Shown one piece after another: positions 28,435-36,983 of a stretch of DNA of 36,983 bases (the stretch's first letter is position 1; each line of letters opens with the position of its first letter). A program made the position numbers and the translations under genes. Origin of the DNA: Lentisphaeria bacterium (GTDB lineage Bacteria > Verrucomicrobiota > Lentisphaeria > Victivallales > Victivallaceae); assembly GCA_017456285.1 (NCBI GenBank), contig JAFTJQ010000022.1, forward strand, positions 1-36,983, read 5' to 3'. The notes beneath the pieces are model-generated. The model was not told the DNA's origin. It searched no databases and saw only the letters and a list, made by a program, of their open reading frames with translations.

Positions 28435-30468
28435 ATGTTAAAAAAAGTTTTGTATTTACTTGGAGTGTTACTGATGATTACAATGCAAAGTTATGGCAAT
28501 GAAGATAAAAATTTCTTGCCGATATTACGGGAAAAAGCAATTTTTGTATTCGATAAAATGCCTGATTGCTGGAACAATCCGGAAGTTTTTACCGTTCCGA
28601 AATTCACTGAAGTAAACCGTAAAGATATGCCGTTTGAATATCCTGCACACATTAAAGTTGGATATTTAGACAGTATGCCTTATCAAGGCAAGCCGACCAA
28701 AGTTTTCGCAGTTTACGGATTCCCGGAGAAAAAACTTAATAACAATGAAAAATTTCCCGCAGTTGTTTTAGTGCATGGCGGTGGCGGCACTGCTTATACA
28801 CATTGGGTTGACCATTGGACTAAACGCGGCTATGCGGCAATTGCAGTAGATACTATGGCAGGTAAACCATTAAAAAGTTTTGAAGGTGCAGACAGCAGAG
28901 CCGCAAATGATGTTGAACCGGGGCCGAGTGATTTTTTTGCAGACAACTTGCCGCTTGAAGACCGTTGGCCTTTTCACGGAGCGGCGGCAATTATCAAAGC
29001 TCATAGTTTCATCAGTTCTCTCCCCGAAGTAGATAAAAATCGAACCGCCATGGCCGGAATTTCATGGGGGGCAGTTCTCGGCGGTATTGCCGCAGGGGTA
29101 GATCAAAGATTCAAAGCCGTTTCATTGGTTTACGGTTGCGGTTATGTTGACGATGCAACTTTTATTGCCGACCAATACTTGCGTCCGTTAGGTTTCTGGA
29201 AAGCACTGGGTTGGCTGGAGCCATGGGACCCTGCCCTGTACTTAAAAAAAACTGCAACTCCGATTCAATTCGTCTCTGACCCGCAGGATGCGGCTTTCTG
29301 GCCTCGTTCATGGCAAAGAACTACAATTTCTCCCAAAGGAGAAGTATATCGAACCTTGCGAAATGGTTTAGGTCATTCACATACAGCCGGCATGACTGTG
29401 GAGACAGAAGAATTTATTGATTCTATGCTGGGCTGTATTCCTGAAGCAATTCCGCAAGTAACAAACTTGGAAATAAAAGACCGCAAATTAACAATTCAAT
29501 GGAAAAATATCAATGCAGACGCGGTTTTGGAATTAGTTTATACCGACGGCGATTGGAGCAAAAAAGCACAAAAATGGCTCAATAAAACCATTACAAAAAA
29601 TTATCGAGGCGAGGAAATCACTTTCGATATTCCTGAAAATGCAAAATGCTGTTACGTAAATATCATTACCGATAAAGGAAGAAATTATAGCAGTTCATAC
29701 CGTTTAATGCCGATAAAACTGCAATTTATCGGTACCGGAGCAGCAGACTATGATTGGTCAAAATATGGTGAAAAAGGAATTTTGGGCAGTGCCACAACCT
29801 TAATTGACGACCATATTTTAATTGACTGCGGCACAACTGCCGCCGCTGCATTAAAAAGATTCAAGGCGGATTACCCAAAAATTACTGATATTGTCATTAC
29901 TCATAACCATAGCGACCACTGTGAAATCGAGAATATTCGCAAAGTAGCAGCAGGCAGAAAAATTAATCTCTATGCCTCTCCGCAAGTTTGTGAAAAAATG
30001 AAGGATATTTGTACCGTCCACCCGTTAAAACCCGGAGATAAATTCACTATCGGCGAATATACTTTTACCACTCTTATCGGTAATCATGTATTGGTTGATC
30101 CAAATGAATTTGCCTTCAATTATTTGATTCACGGCAAAGGCAAAAATATCCTTTACGCTTTGGATACTTCATGGTTAAGCTCCCATGCCCATAAACTCAT
30201 AGGCAACACCTATTTGAATGCGATTATTTGGGATGCAACTATGTCAGAACCGGGGGACTGGAGAATTTTTGACCATTGCGATACCTATATGATCAGAATT
30301 ATGCGTGAAGCCTTTGAACAAGCACAAACGATTGATGCAGAAACTATTAACTGGTTCAATCACAGAGCAAGAACTCTTTGGCCGACTTCGATTGCAGCAC
30401 AGGAGAAAATTGCCGACCGTGAAAAGGCTAAACTTTGTCACGAAGGCGAAATTTTTTATCTGCAGTAA
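28435..30468 (+). CDS. Secreted alpha/beta-hydrolase (acetylxylan-esterase-like) fused to a metallo-beta-lactamase domain
   Basis: This 677-residue protein has a signal peptide (MLKKVLYLLGVLLMITMQSYG). Residues 60-335 form an alpha/beta-hydrolase of the acetylxylan esterase/dienelactone hydrolase kind. They include VVLVHGGGGTAYTHW, nucleophile S210 in GISWG, an acid at D282 or D285, and H314 or H316 in GLGHSHTAG. A short beta-rich linker (about 340-425) follows. Residues 428-677 are a metallo-beta-lactamase fold with H490, H492, D494 and H495 (HNHSDH), H551, D577 and H643 as metal ligands. Both active sites look complete. The frame is continuous with no sign of a sequencing join. AAGGAAGG precedes the ATG. 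It may deacetylate or delactonise glycans outside the cytoplasm; the role of the second domain is unknown. Confidence 0.88.
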   Translation: MLKKVLYLLGVLLMITMQSYGNEDKNFLPILREKAIFVFDKMPDCWNNPEVFTVPKFTEVNRKDMPFEYPAHIKVGYLDSMPYQGKPTKVFAVYGFPEKKLNNNEKFPAVVLVHGGGGTAYTHWVDHWTKRGYAAIAVDTMAGKPLKSFEGADSRAANDVEPGPSDFFADNLPLEDRWPFHGAAAIIKAHSFISSLPEVDKNRTAMAGISWGAVLGGIAAGVDQRFKAVSLVYGCGYVDDATFIADQYLRPLGFWKALGWLEPWDPALYLKKTATPIQFVSDPQDAAFWPRSWQRTTISPKGEVYRTLRNGLGHSHTAGMTVETEEFIDSMLGCIPEAIPQVTNLEIKDRKLTIQWKNINADAVLELVYTDGDWSKKAQKWLNKTITKNYRGEEITFDIPENAKCCYVNIITDKGRNYSSSYRLMPIKLQFIGTGAADYDWSKYGEKGILGSATTLIDDHILIDCGTTAAAALKRFKADYPKITDIVITHNHSDHCEIENIRKVAAGRKINLYASPQVCEKMKDICTVHPLKPGDKFTIGEYTFTTLIGNHVLVDPNEFAFNYLIHGKGKNILYALDTSWLSSHAHKLIGNTYLNAIIWDATMSEPGDWRIFDHCDTYMIRIMREAFEQAQTIDAETINWFNHRARTLWPTSIAAQEKIADREKAKLCHEGEIFYLQ

Positions 30469-30494
30469 ATTGAGAACTATCAGGAAAATATAAC

Positions 30495-32741
30495 ATGACA
30501 AAAGCTGATTTTATCTGGGCGAAACCGCCTTTTGAAAAACATCATTCAGTTGATTTTCGCAAAAAATTTACTGTAAAAAACGCCACTGAAGGCATAATCA
30601 AAATTTGTGCCGAAAGCGACTTCGTTCTCTATTTGGACGGCGTAGAAATTCTGCGGAATCAATATCAGGATTATCCTGAATATCTGCATTATCAGGAAAC
30701 TGAATTTAAATTATCTGACGGTGAGCATGTACTTGCCGTCGAGGGATATTATTGCGGAGATGATTTCCAGACTATGGTCAAAAAGGATACGCCTTTTTTG
30801 TACTTGGACATGGAATTTGGCAACGGGGAAAAAATTGTTTCCGATAGTTCTTTCAAAGTCAGAAGAAGTCCGATTTTAAATCGCAGCCGACTCGATAAAG
30901 TTAATCGCCAATTGGGAATGGTTTTCTGTGTAGATATGCGGCTCGCCGACAACTGGAGAGAATTAAATTATGATGACAGCGACTGGGAAAATGCTGAAGT
31001 TGTTATGAATCAAAATTTACCGGAAACTATTACTCCTGTTAAACTGCATTTTTTGCCGACCATTAAAGGTAAAATTATTAAAAACACCACGCTTTTGCGT
31101 GATTTAATAAAGGCTGAAAATGAAACTTTTGCCGAATCCGCTTATAATGACCAACTTAATGTGGCAGCAAATGAAGCTAATGGCAGCTGTCTCATTTTTG
31201 ACCTGGGCGGAAAAGAATTTGGTTTCTTGGAAGTGCAAATTGATGCTGATAAAGGCACAATCGTCGATATTTCTCACGGAGAACATTTAGAGAAAAATCG
31301 TGTACATTCCAGAATGGGCGAAAGAAATTTTACAGACCGTCTGATTGCTTGCGGCGGCAAATCATGTTGGACGATTCCACGGAAAATCGGCGGTCGATAT
31401 ATTCAATTAAATATCATTGGCTCTTGCCGTAGTGCAGATGTTGTATTTCATCCCATAAGGGCAGTTGAAAAATGTCAATTAGCTTTGGCACAAGGTAATA
31501 AAAATGATTGTATTTTATGGCAAATGTCATTAAAAACATTGGAGTTATGTATGGGGGATCACTATATGGATTGCCCATGGCGAGAACAGGCTCTTTACGG
31601 TTATGACTCCCGACATCAAATGCTTTTCGGCTATGGAGTTTACGGCAACTACGATTATGTAAAAAGCAATCTCTCGCTGCTTTGCCGAAGCATTATGCCC
31701 AACGGCTTATCAGCAATAACAGCTCCCAGTATTTTAGATCCGCAGATTCCATTATTCAGCATGATTCTGGCAACTTCGATGAAAGAACTTGTTCAATATT
31801 CAGGCGATAACTCTATCTATGAGCAGGAAAAAAAGAGTCTTAAGCGTATTGAAGAGGCTTTGCTGAAAAACTATTCTCCGGAATCAGGTTTATATGGAGT
31901 GCCGACAGATAAAGGGGTTTGGAATTTCTATGAATGGACAACCGGACTTGATGGATTAGGAGCAAATGGAGATAGCACAGACTTTTCTCACTTAAACGGT
32001 GCAAAGCAGATAGATGCCGCTTATAATCTATTTTTGGTAGAATTTTTTGATTCCATGTTTGCTTTAAGCCGAGAAGAAAAATACAAGCAGAAACGAGAGC
32101 AATTAATTACGGCAATACAAAAACACTTTTTTGATTATCAAAATCATTGCATGAGAACGAATTTCTCAACTGAAGAAACATTTGAACTTATTCAGGCTTT
32201 GGCTTTGTATGTAAAAGCAGTTCCTGAAGCAGAAAGAAACTTTGTATGGCAGAGTGTAATTGATAATAAGCATACCCCCCTAACCTTGAGTTCGCTTTTT
32301 TATTTGATTGAAGCATTAATGAATGATGACGGTATGATGTCCGAGCAACTGTCAGAATACGCTCAAAAAAGATTAAACGACAGCATGGAACCGATGCTGA
32401 AAAGCACAGGCGATACCCTTTGGGAAACCATTGACGGGGCTAAAGCCTTTGATGATGCAGGTAGTTTGTGTCACGGCTGGAGTGCATTGCCTTTATATTT
32501 TTTCCAACGTTATGTTCTCGGAGTGAAAGTTTCAGTACAGGGAGAAAATATTTTGGAAATCAATCCTCATCTGCTTGGCAGAGAACAAGTTTCAGGCGAA
32601 GTTTTTACCCGATACGGAGTGCTTAAACTTGAAGCAAATTCGTTCGGCGAATTAAAAATTACCGCACCTGCTCAGTGCGAAATAGTGCTTACCCCATCAG
32701 CAAAAAAGAATTTTGCAAATATAAAAATTAAACAATATTGA
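30495..32741 (+). CDS. Alpha-L-rhamnosidase, GH78 type
   Basis: This 748-residue protein has an N-terminal jelly-roll region like those of GH78 enzymes (about 1-180, including LADNWRELNYDDSDWENAEV). A second beta region follows, then an (alpha/alpha)6 barrel from about 330 to 660, and a C-terminal beta domain. The signature MGDHYMDCPWREQALYGYD holds D359 and E364, the spacing of the conserved Asp and general-acid Glu in GH78 (D-x4-E). It would release terminal alpha-L-rhamnose by inversion. No signal peptide is seen, so it probably acts on imported oligosaccharides. AGGAAA precedes the ATG. Its stop codon lies 17 bp before the GH94 start. The family call is firm; the aglycone is unknown. Confidence 0.9.
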   Translation: MTKADFIWAKPPFEKHHSVDFRKKFTVKNATEGIIKICAESDFVLYLDGVEILRNQYQDYPEYLHYQETEFKLSDGEHVLAVEGYYCGDDFQTMVKKDTPFLYLDMEFGNGEKIVSDSSFKVRRSPILNRSRLDKVNRQLGMVFCVDMRLADNWRELNYDDSDWENAEVVMNQNLPETITPVKLHFLPTIKGKIIKNTTLLRDLIKAENETFAESAYNDQLNVAANEANGSCLIFDLGGKEFGFLEVQIDADKGTIVDISHGEHLEKNRVHSRMGERNFTDRLIACGGKSCWTIPRKIGGRYIQLNIIGSCRSADVVFHPIRAVEKCQLALAQGNKNDCILWQMSLKTLELCMGDHYMDCPWREQALYGYDSRHQMLFGYGVYGNYDYVKSNLSLLCRSIMPNGLSAITAPSILDPQIPLFSMILATSMKELVQYSGDNSIYEQEKKSLKRIEEALLKNYSPESGLYGVPTDKGVWNFYEWTTGLDGLGANGDSTDFSHLNGAKQIDAAYNLFLVEFFDSMFALSREEKYKQKREQLITAIQKHFFDYQNHCMRTNFSTEETFELIQALALYVKAVPEAERNFVWQSVIDNKHTPLTLSSLFYLIEALMNDDGMMSEQLSEYAQKRLNDSMEPMLKSTGDTLWETIDGAKAFDDAGSLCHGWSALPLYFFQRYVLGVKVSVQGENILEINPHLLGREQVSGEVFTRYGVLKLEANSFGELKITAPAQCEIVLTPSAKKNFANIKIKQY

Positions 32742-32758
32742 CAGAAAAAGGATATTTA

Positions 32759-35035
32759 ATGACTAACGGATATGAAAAATACGGCTATTTCGATTACGAA
32801 AAAAAAGAGTTTGTAATTACCAATAGCGCAACGCCCAGACCTTGGCTTAATTATGCCTGGAATTTAACTTGCTATTCGGCAATTGACCAAAGAGGTACAG
32901 GCTGTTTTACCTATCGTGATTCAGAGGGTAATCGCTCCGAACTTTTGAAAGATCGTTTTATCTATATAAAAGATTTAGCCGATAATGAATTTTGGACTGT
33001 CGGCTGGGGCAAAATATGCAAAAAAGAGGCAATATATAATTGCCGTCACGGACTGGGATATAGTGTAATAACTTGCTTATACAAGGGAATTTCCGTCAAG
33101 TGGACAATTACCGTAAGTGAAAATTCTTGCGAAGTCTGGGAAATTTGTGTAGAAAACCTCCGTGAAAACAATGCAAATATTGCCGTTTATGCAGGAATTA
33201 AATTCTCTTTAGGCGGCTGGGAGCCATACGGCAGTTTGGAAAATTTTGCCGAAGCATATCCGATTGCCAATAATATTTTGTATGCCCATAATCGCTCCAA
33301 CGAACGACCGAATGTCAGAAATGACGGATATTTTGCAATTTCTCAGAAAGAGTGTTATTATGAACTTTCAGAAATCACATTTTTAGGAGATTATTATCGT
33401 AATTATGATCAACCACAAGGGGTTATTGAACCTAACTTAAGCAACAGCAGTGCGATGAATGAAAATATGACGGGAATATTTCAATATCATTTGAACTTGG
33501 ATAAAGGTTCTCAAAATAGAAGTTACTGTGTTGCTGAAAGCGTTTTCAGCGAAAGTGATTTAATTGATATTAATCAAAAAACTACTGCTGATTTTTTTAA
33601 TCAGGCATTACTTTTTGCTAAAAAGAAAACTGCTGTTTTTGATCGCATTAAATTGGAGTTGCCCGATAAAGAATGGAGCCACTTTTTCGACGTTTGGGGC
33701 AAACAGCAGTTAGCATTTGTAAAAGATTTTGCCAGATTATTTTTGATGGGATTCAGAGATACCTTGCAAGATGCAATGGCATATTGTGCTTATAATCCCA
33801 AAGAAGCCGGAAAATCGATTTTAACAACCCTGCGTTATCAACTATCTGACGGAAGTTGTTTGCGTGGCTGGTGTCCTTTGGATACCCACAAATACGGGGA
33901 TAGCGGAGTATGGATTGCCATGGCGATTGCCGAATATCTGAAAGAATCAGGAGATTCCGAATTTCTGCAAATAGAAGTTCCTTATTACGACGGTGGCAGT
34001 GCGACTGTTGCAGACCACTTGGCTCAATCGTTGCGTTTTTTTGAAGAGAATGCAGGAGCACATGGGTTGCCGAAATTATTTTTCGGAGATTGGAATGACT
34101 CCTTGAATATCGGCAGAAAAGGTAATGGAGAAAGTGTCTGGCTGGCAATGGCTTTGGTAAAAGCGTATGAGGATGCGGCGGAAATTGCCTCTTTTGCAGG
34201 CGATGAAGCTTTAGCAGCTTCACGGAAAATTAAAGCCGAAAATATGCGTACTATCATTGACCGAACCTGCTGGGACGGCGAATGGTATTTGCGTGGATTC
34301 GATGATGACGGCAATAAAATCGGTTCAAAAGAGTGCGAAAACGGAAAAATTTTCAGCGAGCCGCAGAGTTGGTGTGTTTTAGCCAAACTAAATCCTGAAC
34401 ACATTAAAACAGCTCAAAAATCAGTCGATAAATATTTAAGAACTCCGAATGGATTAATGGTCTGTTATCCGCCGTATCAGAAATATCAGGCAAATGTCGG
34501 ACGTATCTCCTGCATGGCTCCGGGTTGGGGTGAAAACGGCAGCTGCTATTGTCATGCTTCTGCATTTCAAGTAACTGCCGAAGCAATGCTGCATGATGCG
34601 GATAAGGCTTTTGAAACACTGGAAAGCATCATGCCGTTTCATAGTAAATTAAATGTGGATATAAGCAGACTTGAACCATATGCATTCAGCAATATGTTCA
34701 GGGGACCGAATAATTTGCGAAGCGGAGAAACCTTTAAGGGCTGGACAAGCGGTACAGTTGCCTGGGCTCAACGGGCAATGACTCATTATCTGCTTGGAAT
34801 ACGCAGTGAATTTAATGGGCTGCGTATTGATCCTGTTTTACCTGCTGATTATAAATTTGCCAAAGTCAATCGAATTTTTCGCAATACTGAATTTGAAATT
34901 ACAATGACGGCAGGTAATGACTGCTGCAATGATAAAAAATTATCAATTTGTATTGACGGTGAATTTTTAGAGGATAATTTAATCACGAATAAATATTTTG
35001 ACGGGAAAAAGCATATTGTCAAAGTAATATTTTAA
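32759..35035 (+). CDS. GH94 glycoside phosphorylase (cellobiose/chitobiose phosphorylase-like)
   Basis: This 758-residue protein begins with YGYFDYEKKEFVITNSATPRPW, the standard start of GH94 phosphorylases. It continues with a beta-sandwich, a helical linker and an (alpha/alpha)6 barrel. GDWNDSLNIGRKGNGESVW (443-461) contains the catalytic region, with D444 or D447 as general acid. DTHKYGDSGVWIAMAIAEYL and the late FRGPNN and GWTSGTVAW blocks are also typical. It would cleave a beta-glucosidic or related disaccharide with phosphate, giving a sugar 1-phosphate. No signal peptide is seen, as expected for an enzyme that needs cytoplasmic phosphate. ATG 32759 with AAAGGA upstream is preferred over TTG 32738, which overlaps the previous gene. 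The substrate is not known and could be a rhamnose-containing disaccharide. Confidence 0.91.
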   Translation: MTNGYEKYGYFDYEKKEFVITNSATPRPWLNYAWNLTCYSAIDQRGTGCFTYRDSEGNRSELLKDRFIYIKDLADNEFWTVGWGKICKKEAIYNCRHGLGYSVITCLYKGISVKWTITVSENSCEVWEICVENLRENNANIAVYAGIKFSLGGWEPYGSLENFAEAYPIANNILYAHNRSNERPNVRNDGYFAISQKECYYELSEITFLGDYYRNYDQPQGVIEPNLSNSSAMNENMTGIFQYHLNLDKGSQNRSYCVAESVFSESDLIDINQKTTADFFNQALLFAKKKTAVFDRIKLELPDKEWSHFFDVWGKQQLAFVKDFARLFLMGFRDTLQDAMAYCAYNPKEAGKSILTTLRYQLSDGSCLRGWCPLDTHKYGDSGVWIAMAIAEYLKESGDSEFLQIEVPYYDGGSATVADHLAQSLRFFEENAGAHGLPKLFFGDWNDSLNIGRKGNGESVWLAMALVKAYEDAAEIASFAGDEALAASRKIKAENMRTIIDRTCWDGEWYLRGFDDDGNKIGSKECENGKIFSEPQSWCVLAKLNPEHIKTAQKSVDKYLRTPNGLMVCYPPYQKYQANVGRISCMAPGWGENGSCYCHASAFQVTAEAMLHDADKAFETLESIMPFHSKLNVDISRLEPYAFSNMFRGPNNLRSGETFKGWTSGTVAWAQRAMTHYLLGIRSEFNGLRIDPVLPADYKFAKVNRIFRNTEFEITMTAGNDCCNDKKLSICIDGEFLEDNLITNKYFDGKKHIVKVIF

Positions 35036-35062
35036 TTTATTACTCAGGAGAAGTTATTTAAT

Positions 35063-36196
35063 ATGAATAAAAAAATTAATATCGCAGTAATCGGTTGCGG
35101 CAATCGTTCGCAAGAGGTGGTAAAAAATTTATTGAGAGACAGCAATGGTAATGTCAAAATTACCACGGTTTTTGATCCTGACCGCGAAGTCGCTAAAACG
35201 GCTATCGCTAAATGGGATTCAAATGAAACTGAAATTTGCAGTTCTTATCAAAGTGCTATTGATAGAAGTGATATTGAGTGGGTTATGGTTTTCTCGCCGA
35301 ACTCATTTCATAGGGAACATATCGTCTATGCTTTTGAACATGACAAACATGTTTTCTCTGAAAAGCCATTAGCAACAAGTATTGAAGATTGCCTGGCGAT
35401 CAATACCGCCCATGAAAAATCAAAAAAACATTTTGCTACAGGTTTTGTGCTTCGCTATGCTCCGATATATCGAAAAGCCAAAGAGATTATAAATTCAGGA
35501 ATCTTGGGCAAATTGATTTTGATTGAGGCTAATGAAAATATCGAGAGTGATCACGGCGGATATATTATGTGCAATTGGCGTCGTCACAGCAAAGTCGCAG
35601 GTCCGCATATTTTAGAAAAATGCTGTCATGATTTAGACTTAATTGAGTGGTATGTCGGCGATGTGCCAAGTCGAATTGCGGCATTTAACGGCAGAGCTAT
35701 GTTTACTGACGAAAACAAAAATCTTATGCAGAAATATGGCGCAGAAAAATTCATGAACTGGCCTGACCCGCACCGAGTTGACACCCCTTTTACCAGTGAT
35801 TCTGATTTAATGGATAATTTGGTCAGCATCTCTGAATTCAGAAATCAGGTGCGAGTTGTTTTCAGTTACACTATGAGCAATATTATTCCTGAACGGAGAA
35901 TGTCGTTCAACTTTACCGAGGGCAATTTAGTCCTTGATTTGTACAAAAGCAGTTTAATTTACCGCAATATCGGCGAAGAAGAGATTCACTATTTTAACTT
36001 TCACGGCGATCATCATGCCGGCGGAGATGATTATATTATGAAAGAATTATACGCCACAATGACTGATGATGTCCCCCCTAAATGCAGTGGCAAAGAGGGG
36101 CTTTTGAGTGCAGTGTATGCTATGGCGATCGATCAAGCGGCAGTAAATGGAAATGTCGTTGATTTGAACGAAATTTGGGCAAAGTTAAATATTTAA
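35063..36196 (+). CDS. Gfo/Idh/MocA-family NAD(P)-dependent oxidoreductase
   Basis: This 377-residue protein has an N-terminal Rossmann fold with the dinucleotide motif GCGNRS at residues 11-16 and the family signature EKP at 100-102 (K101 is the usual catalytic lysine). The C-terminal alpha/beta domain carries LEKCCHDLDLIEW, where H189 and nearby D190/D192 are likely catalytic. The length is normal for the family. No Tat signal is seen, so it is cytoplasmic. AGGAGAAG precedes the ATG. Members oxidise or reduce sugar hydroxyls; some use a transient oxidation to help break glycosidic bonds. The locus suggests a sugar substrate from the rhamnose glycan, but that is inference. Confidence 0.93.
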   Translation: MNKKINIAVIGCGNRSQEVVKNLLRDSNGNVKITTVFDPDREVAKTAIAKWDSNETEICSSYQSAIDRSDIEWVMVFSPNSFHREHIVYAFEHDKHVFSEKPLATSIEDCLAINTAHEKSKKHFATGFVLRYAPIYRKAKEIINSGILGKLILIEANENIESDHGGYIMCNWRRHSKVAGPHILEKCCHDLDLIEWYVGDVPSRIAAFNGRAMFTDENKNLMQKYGAEKFMNWPDPHRVDTPFTSDSDLMDNLVSISEFRNQVRVVFSYTMSNIIPERRMSFNFTEGNLVLDLYKSSLIYRNIGEEEIHYFNFHGDHHAGGDDYIMKELYATMTDDVPPKCSGKEGLLSAVYAMAIDQAAVNGNVVDLNEIWAKLNI

Positions 36197-36212
36197 TAAA
36201 CGGAGATGAAAA

Positions 36213-36983
36213 ATGAAACAAAATTACCGAATCGCAAAAGAAATTTATGAGGATAAAGGCATCGACACCGAGAAAGTTTTAACCGATTTATCAAAAATTG
36301 CACTTTCTATTCACGCGTGGCAGGCTGATGATGTTACCGGATTTGAAAATACCGGTCATGCCTTAACGGGGGGATGTCAAGTTACAGGAAATTATCCGGG
36401 CAGAGCGAGAAATGCCGATGAAACCCGTGAAGATTTGGAATTTGCAATGAAGTTCATCCCCGGGAAACATCGAGTTTGCCTGCAAGCTCATCAGGTCGAT
36501 AAAATGTTTCCGAATACCGACCGAGATGAATTCTCTATTGACAACTTTGCAACTTGGAGAAATTGGTCGCAAGCAAAATCAATTCCGCTTGACATTGCAC
36601 CTGTTTTCTATTCACACCCCAAACTTGACCATGGTTTATCACTCTCCCACCCTGACAAGGGGATCAGAGATTTCTGGATAAATCACGGCAAAGCAATCCG
36701 CCATGTTGCTGCCGAGTTCGGCAAAGTTTCAGGCAGTGCGAGCGTTTGTAATTTCTGGATGCCCGACGGCTTCAAGGATATTCCCGCCGATAAACTTGCA
36801 CCGAGAGTGCGAATGGCAGAGTCATTAAATACTATTTTTGCTGAAAAAATCAGTGACGAATTAGAACTTGATGCTTTGGAATCTAAATTATTCGGTATCG
36901 GTACCGAAAGTTGTACAATTACTTCGCATGATTTTTGCTTAACTTACAGTGCATTGCATGATATTTTGATCTGCCTTGACAGC
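36213..36983 (+). CDS. rhaA: L-rhamnose isomerase (partial, cut by the window end)
   Basis: This is a 257-codon open frame starting at ATG 36213, preceded by CGGAGATG, and running off the right edge with no stop codon. It corresponds to about 60% of a typical 420-residue enzyme. LSIHAWQADDVTGFE (31-45), LPRVRMAESL-like segments, and GTESCTITSHDF with E232 and ICLDS with D256 match the RhaA family. E232 and D256 lie where metal ligands are expected. The enzyme interconverts L-rhamnose and L-rhamnulose in the cytoplasm. It follows the oxidoreductase by 16 bp and is clearly in the same operon. rhaB/rhaD equivalents, if present, would lie beyond the window. Confidence 0.95.
   Translation, partial: MKQNYRIAKEIYEDKGIDTEKVLTDLSKIALSIHAWQADDVTGFENTGHALTGGCQVTGNYPGRARNADETREDLEFAMKFIPGKHRVCLQAHQVDKMFPNTDRDEFSIDNFATWRNWSQAKSIPLDIAPVFYSHPKLDHGLSLSHPDKGIRDFWINHGKAIRHVAAEFGKVSGSASVCNFWMPDGFKDIPADKLAPRVRMAESLNTIFAEKISDELELDALESKLFGIGTESCTITSHDFCLTYSALHDILICLDS

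Noticed and set aside
32738-32758. TTG start for GH94 overlapping the GH78 stop
   Set aside because: ATG 32759 has AAAGGA upstream and begins the family-typical N-terminus; the TTG has no such support.

Overview
The window is AT-rich bacterial DNA with Shine-Dalgarno sites of the AAGGAG/GAAAGG type. The best taxonomic guess is Lentisphaerota (Victivallis-like), with Verrucomicrobiota or Planctomycetota as alternatives. The reasons are two H-X9-DG pseudopilin genes with the N-terminus [20 protein letters not shown], the density of carbohydrate-active enzymes, a solute:sodium symporter in place of SusC/SusD, and a very large LamG-bearing secreted protein. This is inferred from gene content only.

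Layout. (1) 1-399 holds no gene but a nested inverted-repeat element. (2) 400-4308 holds two divergent housekeeping genes, oligoendopeptidase F (-) and methionyl-tRNA synthetase (+), the latter with a strong terminator. (3) 4351-11024 is a minus-strand carbohydrate locus. In transcription order it has a secreted BNR-repeat sialidase-like protein, an AraC regulator, a pseudopilin, and a full-length GH2 LacZ-type beta-galactosidase with its own promoter. (4) 11295-11370 is tRNA-Glu(CTC), followed by a pair of 61-bp direct repeats and several hairpins. (5) 11849-15061 (-) encodes an unusual 1070-residue protein made of a zinc ribbon, a TM2 domain, a transmembrane segment, Sel1 repeats and BspA-type leucine-rich repeats. 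(6) 15062-15961 is mostly non-coding and dense in hairpins. (7) 15962 to the right edge is a plus-strand locus that I read as a rhamnose-containing-glycan utilisation cluster. It holds an SSS symporter, a sialate-O-acetylesterase-like SGNH esterase, an AraC regulator, a GH127, a pseudopilin, a LamG protein, a 1294-residue LamG/CBM9-like protein, an alpha/beta-hydrolase fused to a metallo-beta-lactamase domain, a GH78 alpha-L-rhamnosidase, a GH94 phosphorylase, a Gfo/Idh/MocA oxidoreductase and L-rhamnose isomerase, which is cut by the window edge.

How the plus-strand genes may work together (inference). The LamG proteins, the esterase/MBL fusion and the pseudopilin carry export signals and would act outside the cytoplasm or at the envelope. 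The SGNH esterase, GH127, GH78 and GH94 have no visible signal peptide and would deacetylate and dismantle imported oligosaccharides inside. GH94 would save energy by phosphorolysis, and RhaA would feed freed rhamnose into the rhamnulose pathway. The symporter gene and the GH127 gene carry closely matching promoter blocks with an activator-like motif where a -35 box should be, which fits co-control by an AraC regulator encoded between them.

Most unusual items: the matched promoter blocks, the esterase-MBL fusion, the recurring AraC + pseudopilin + LamG-type secreted protein module in two separate loci, the domain composition of the Sel1/LRR protein, and two families of structured non-coding repeats.
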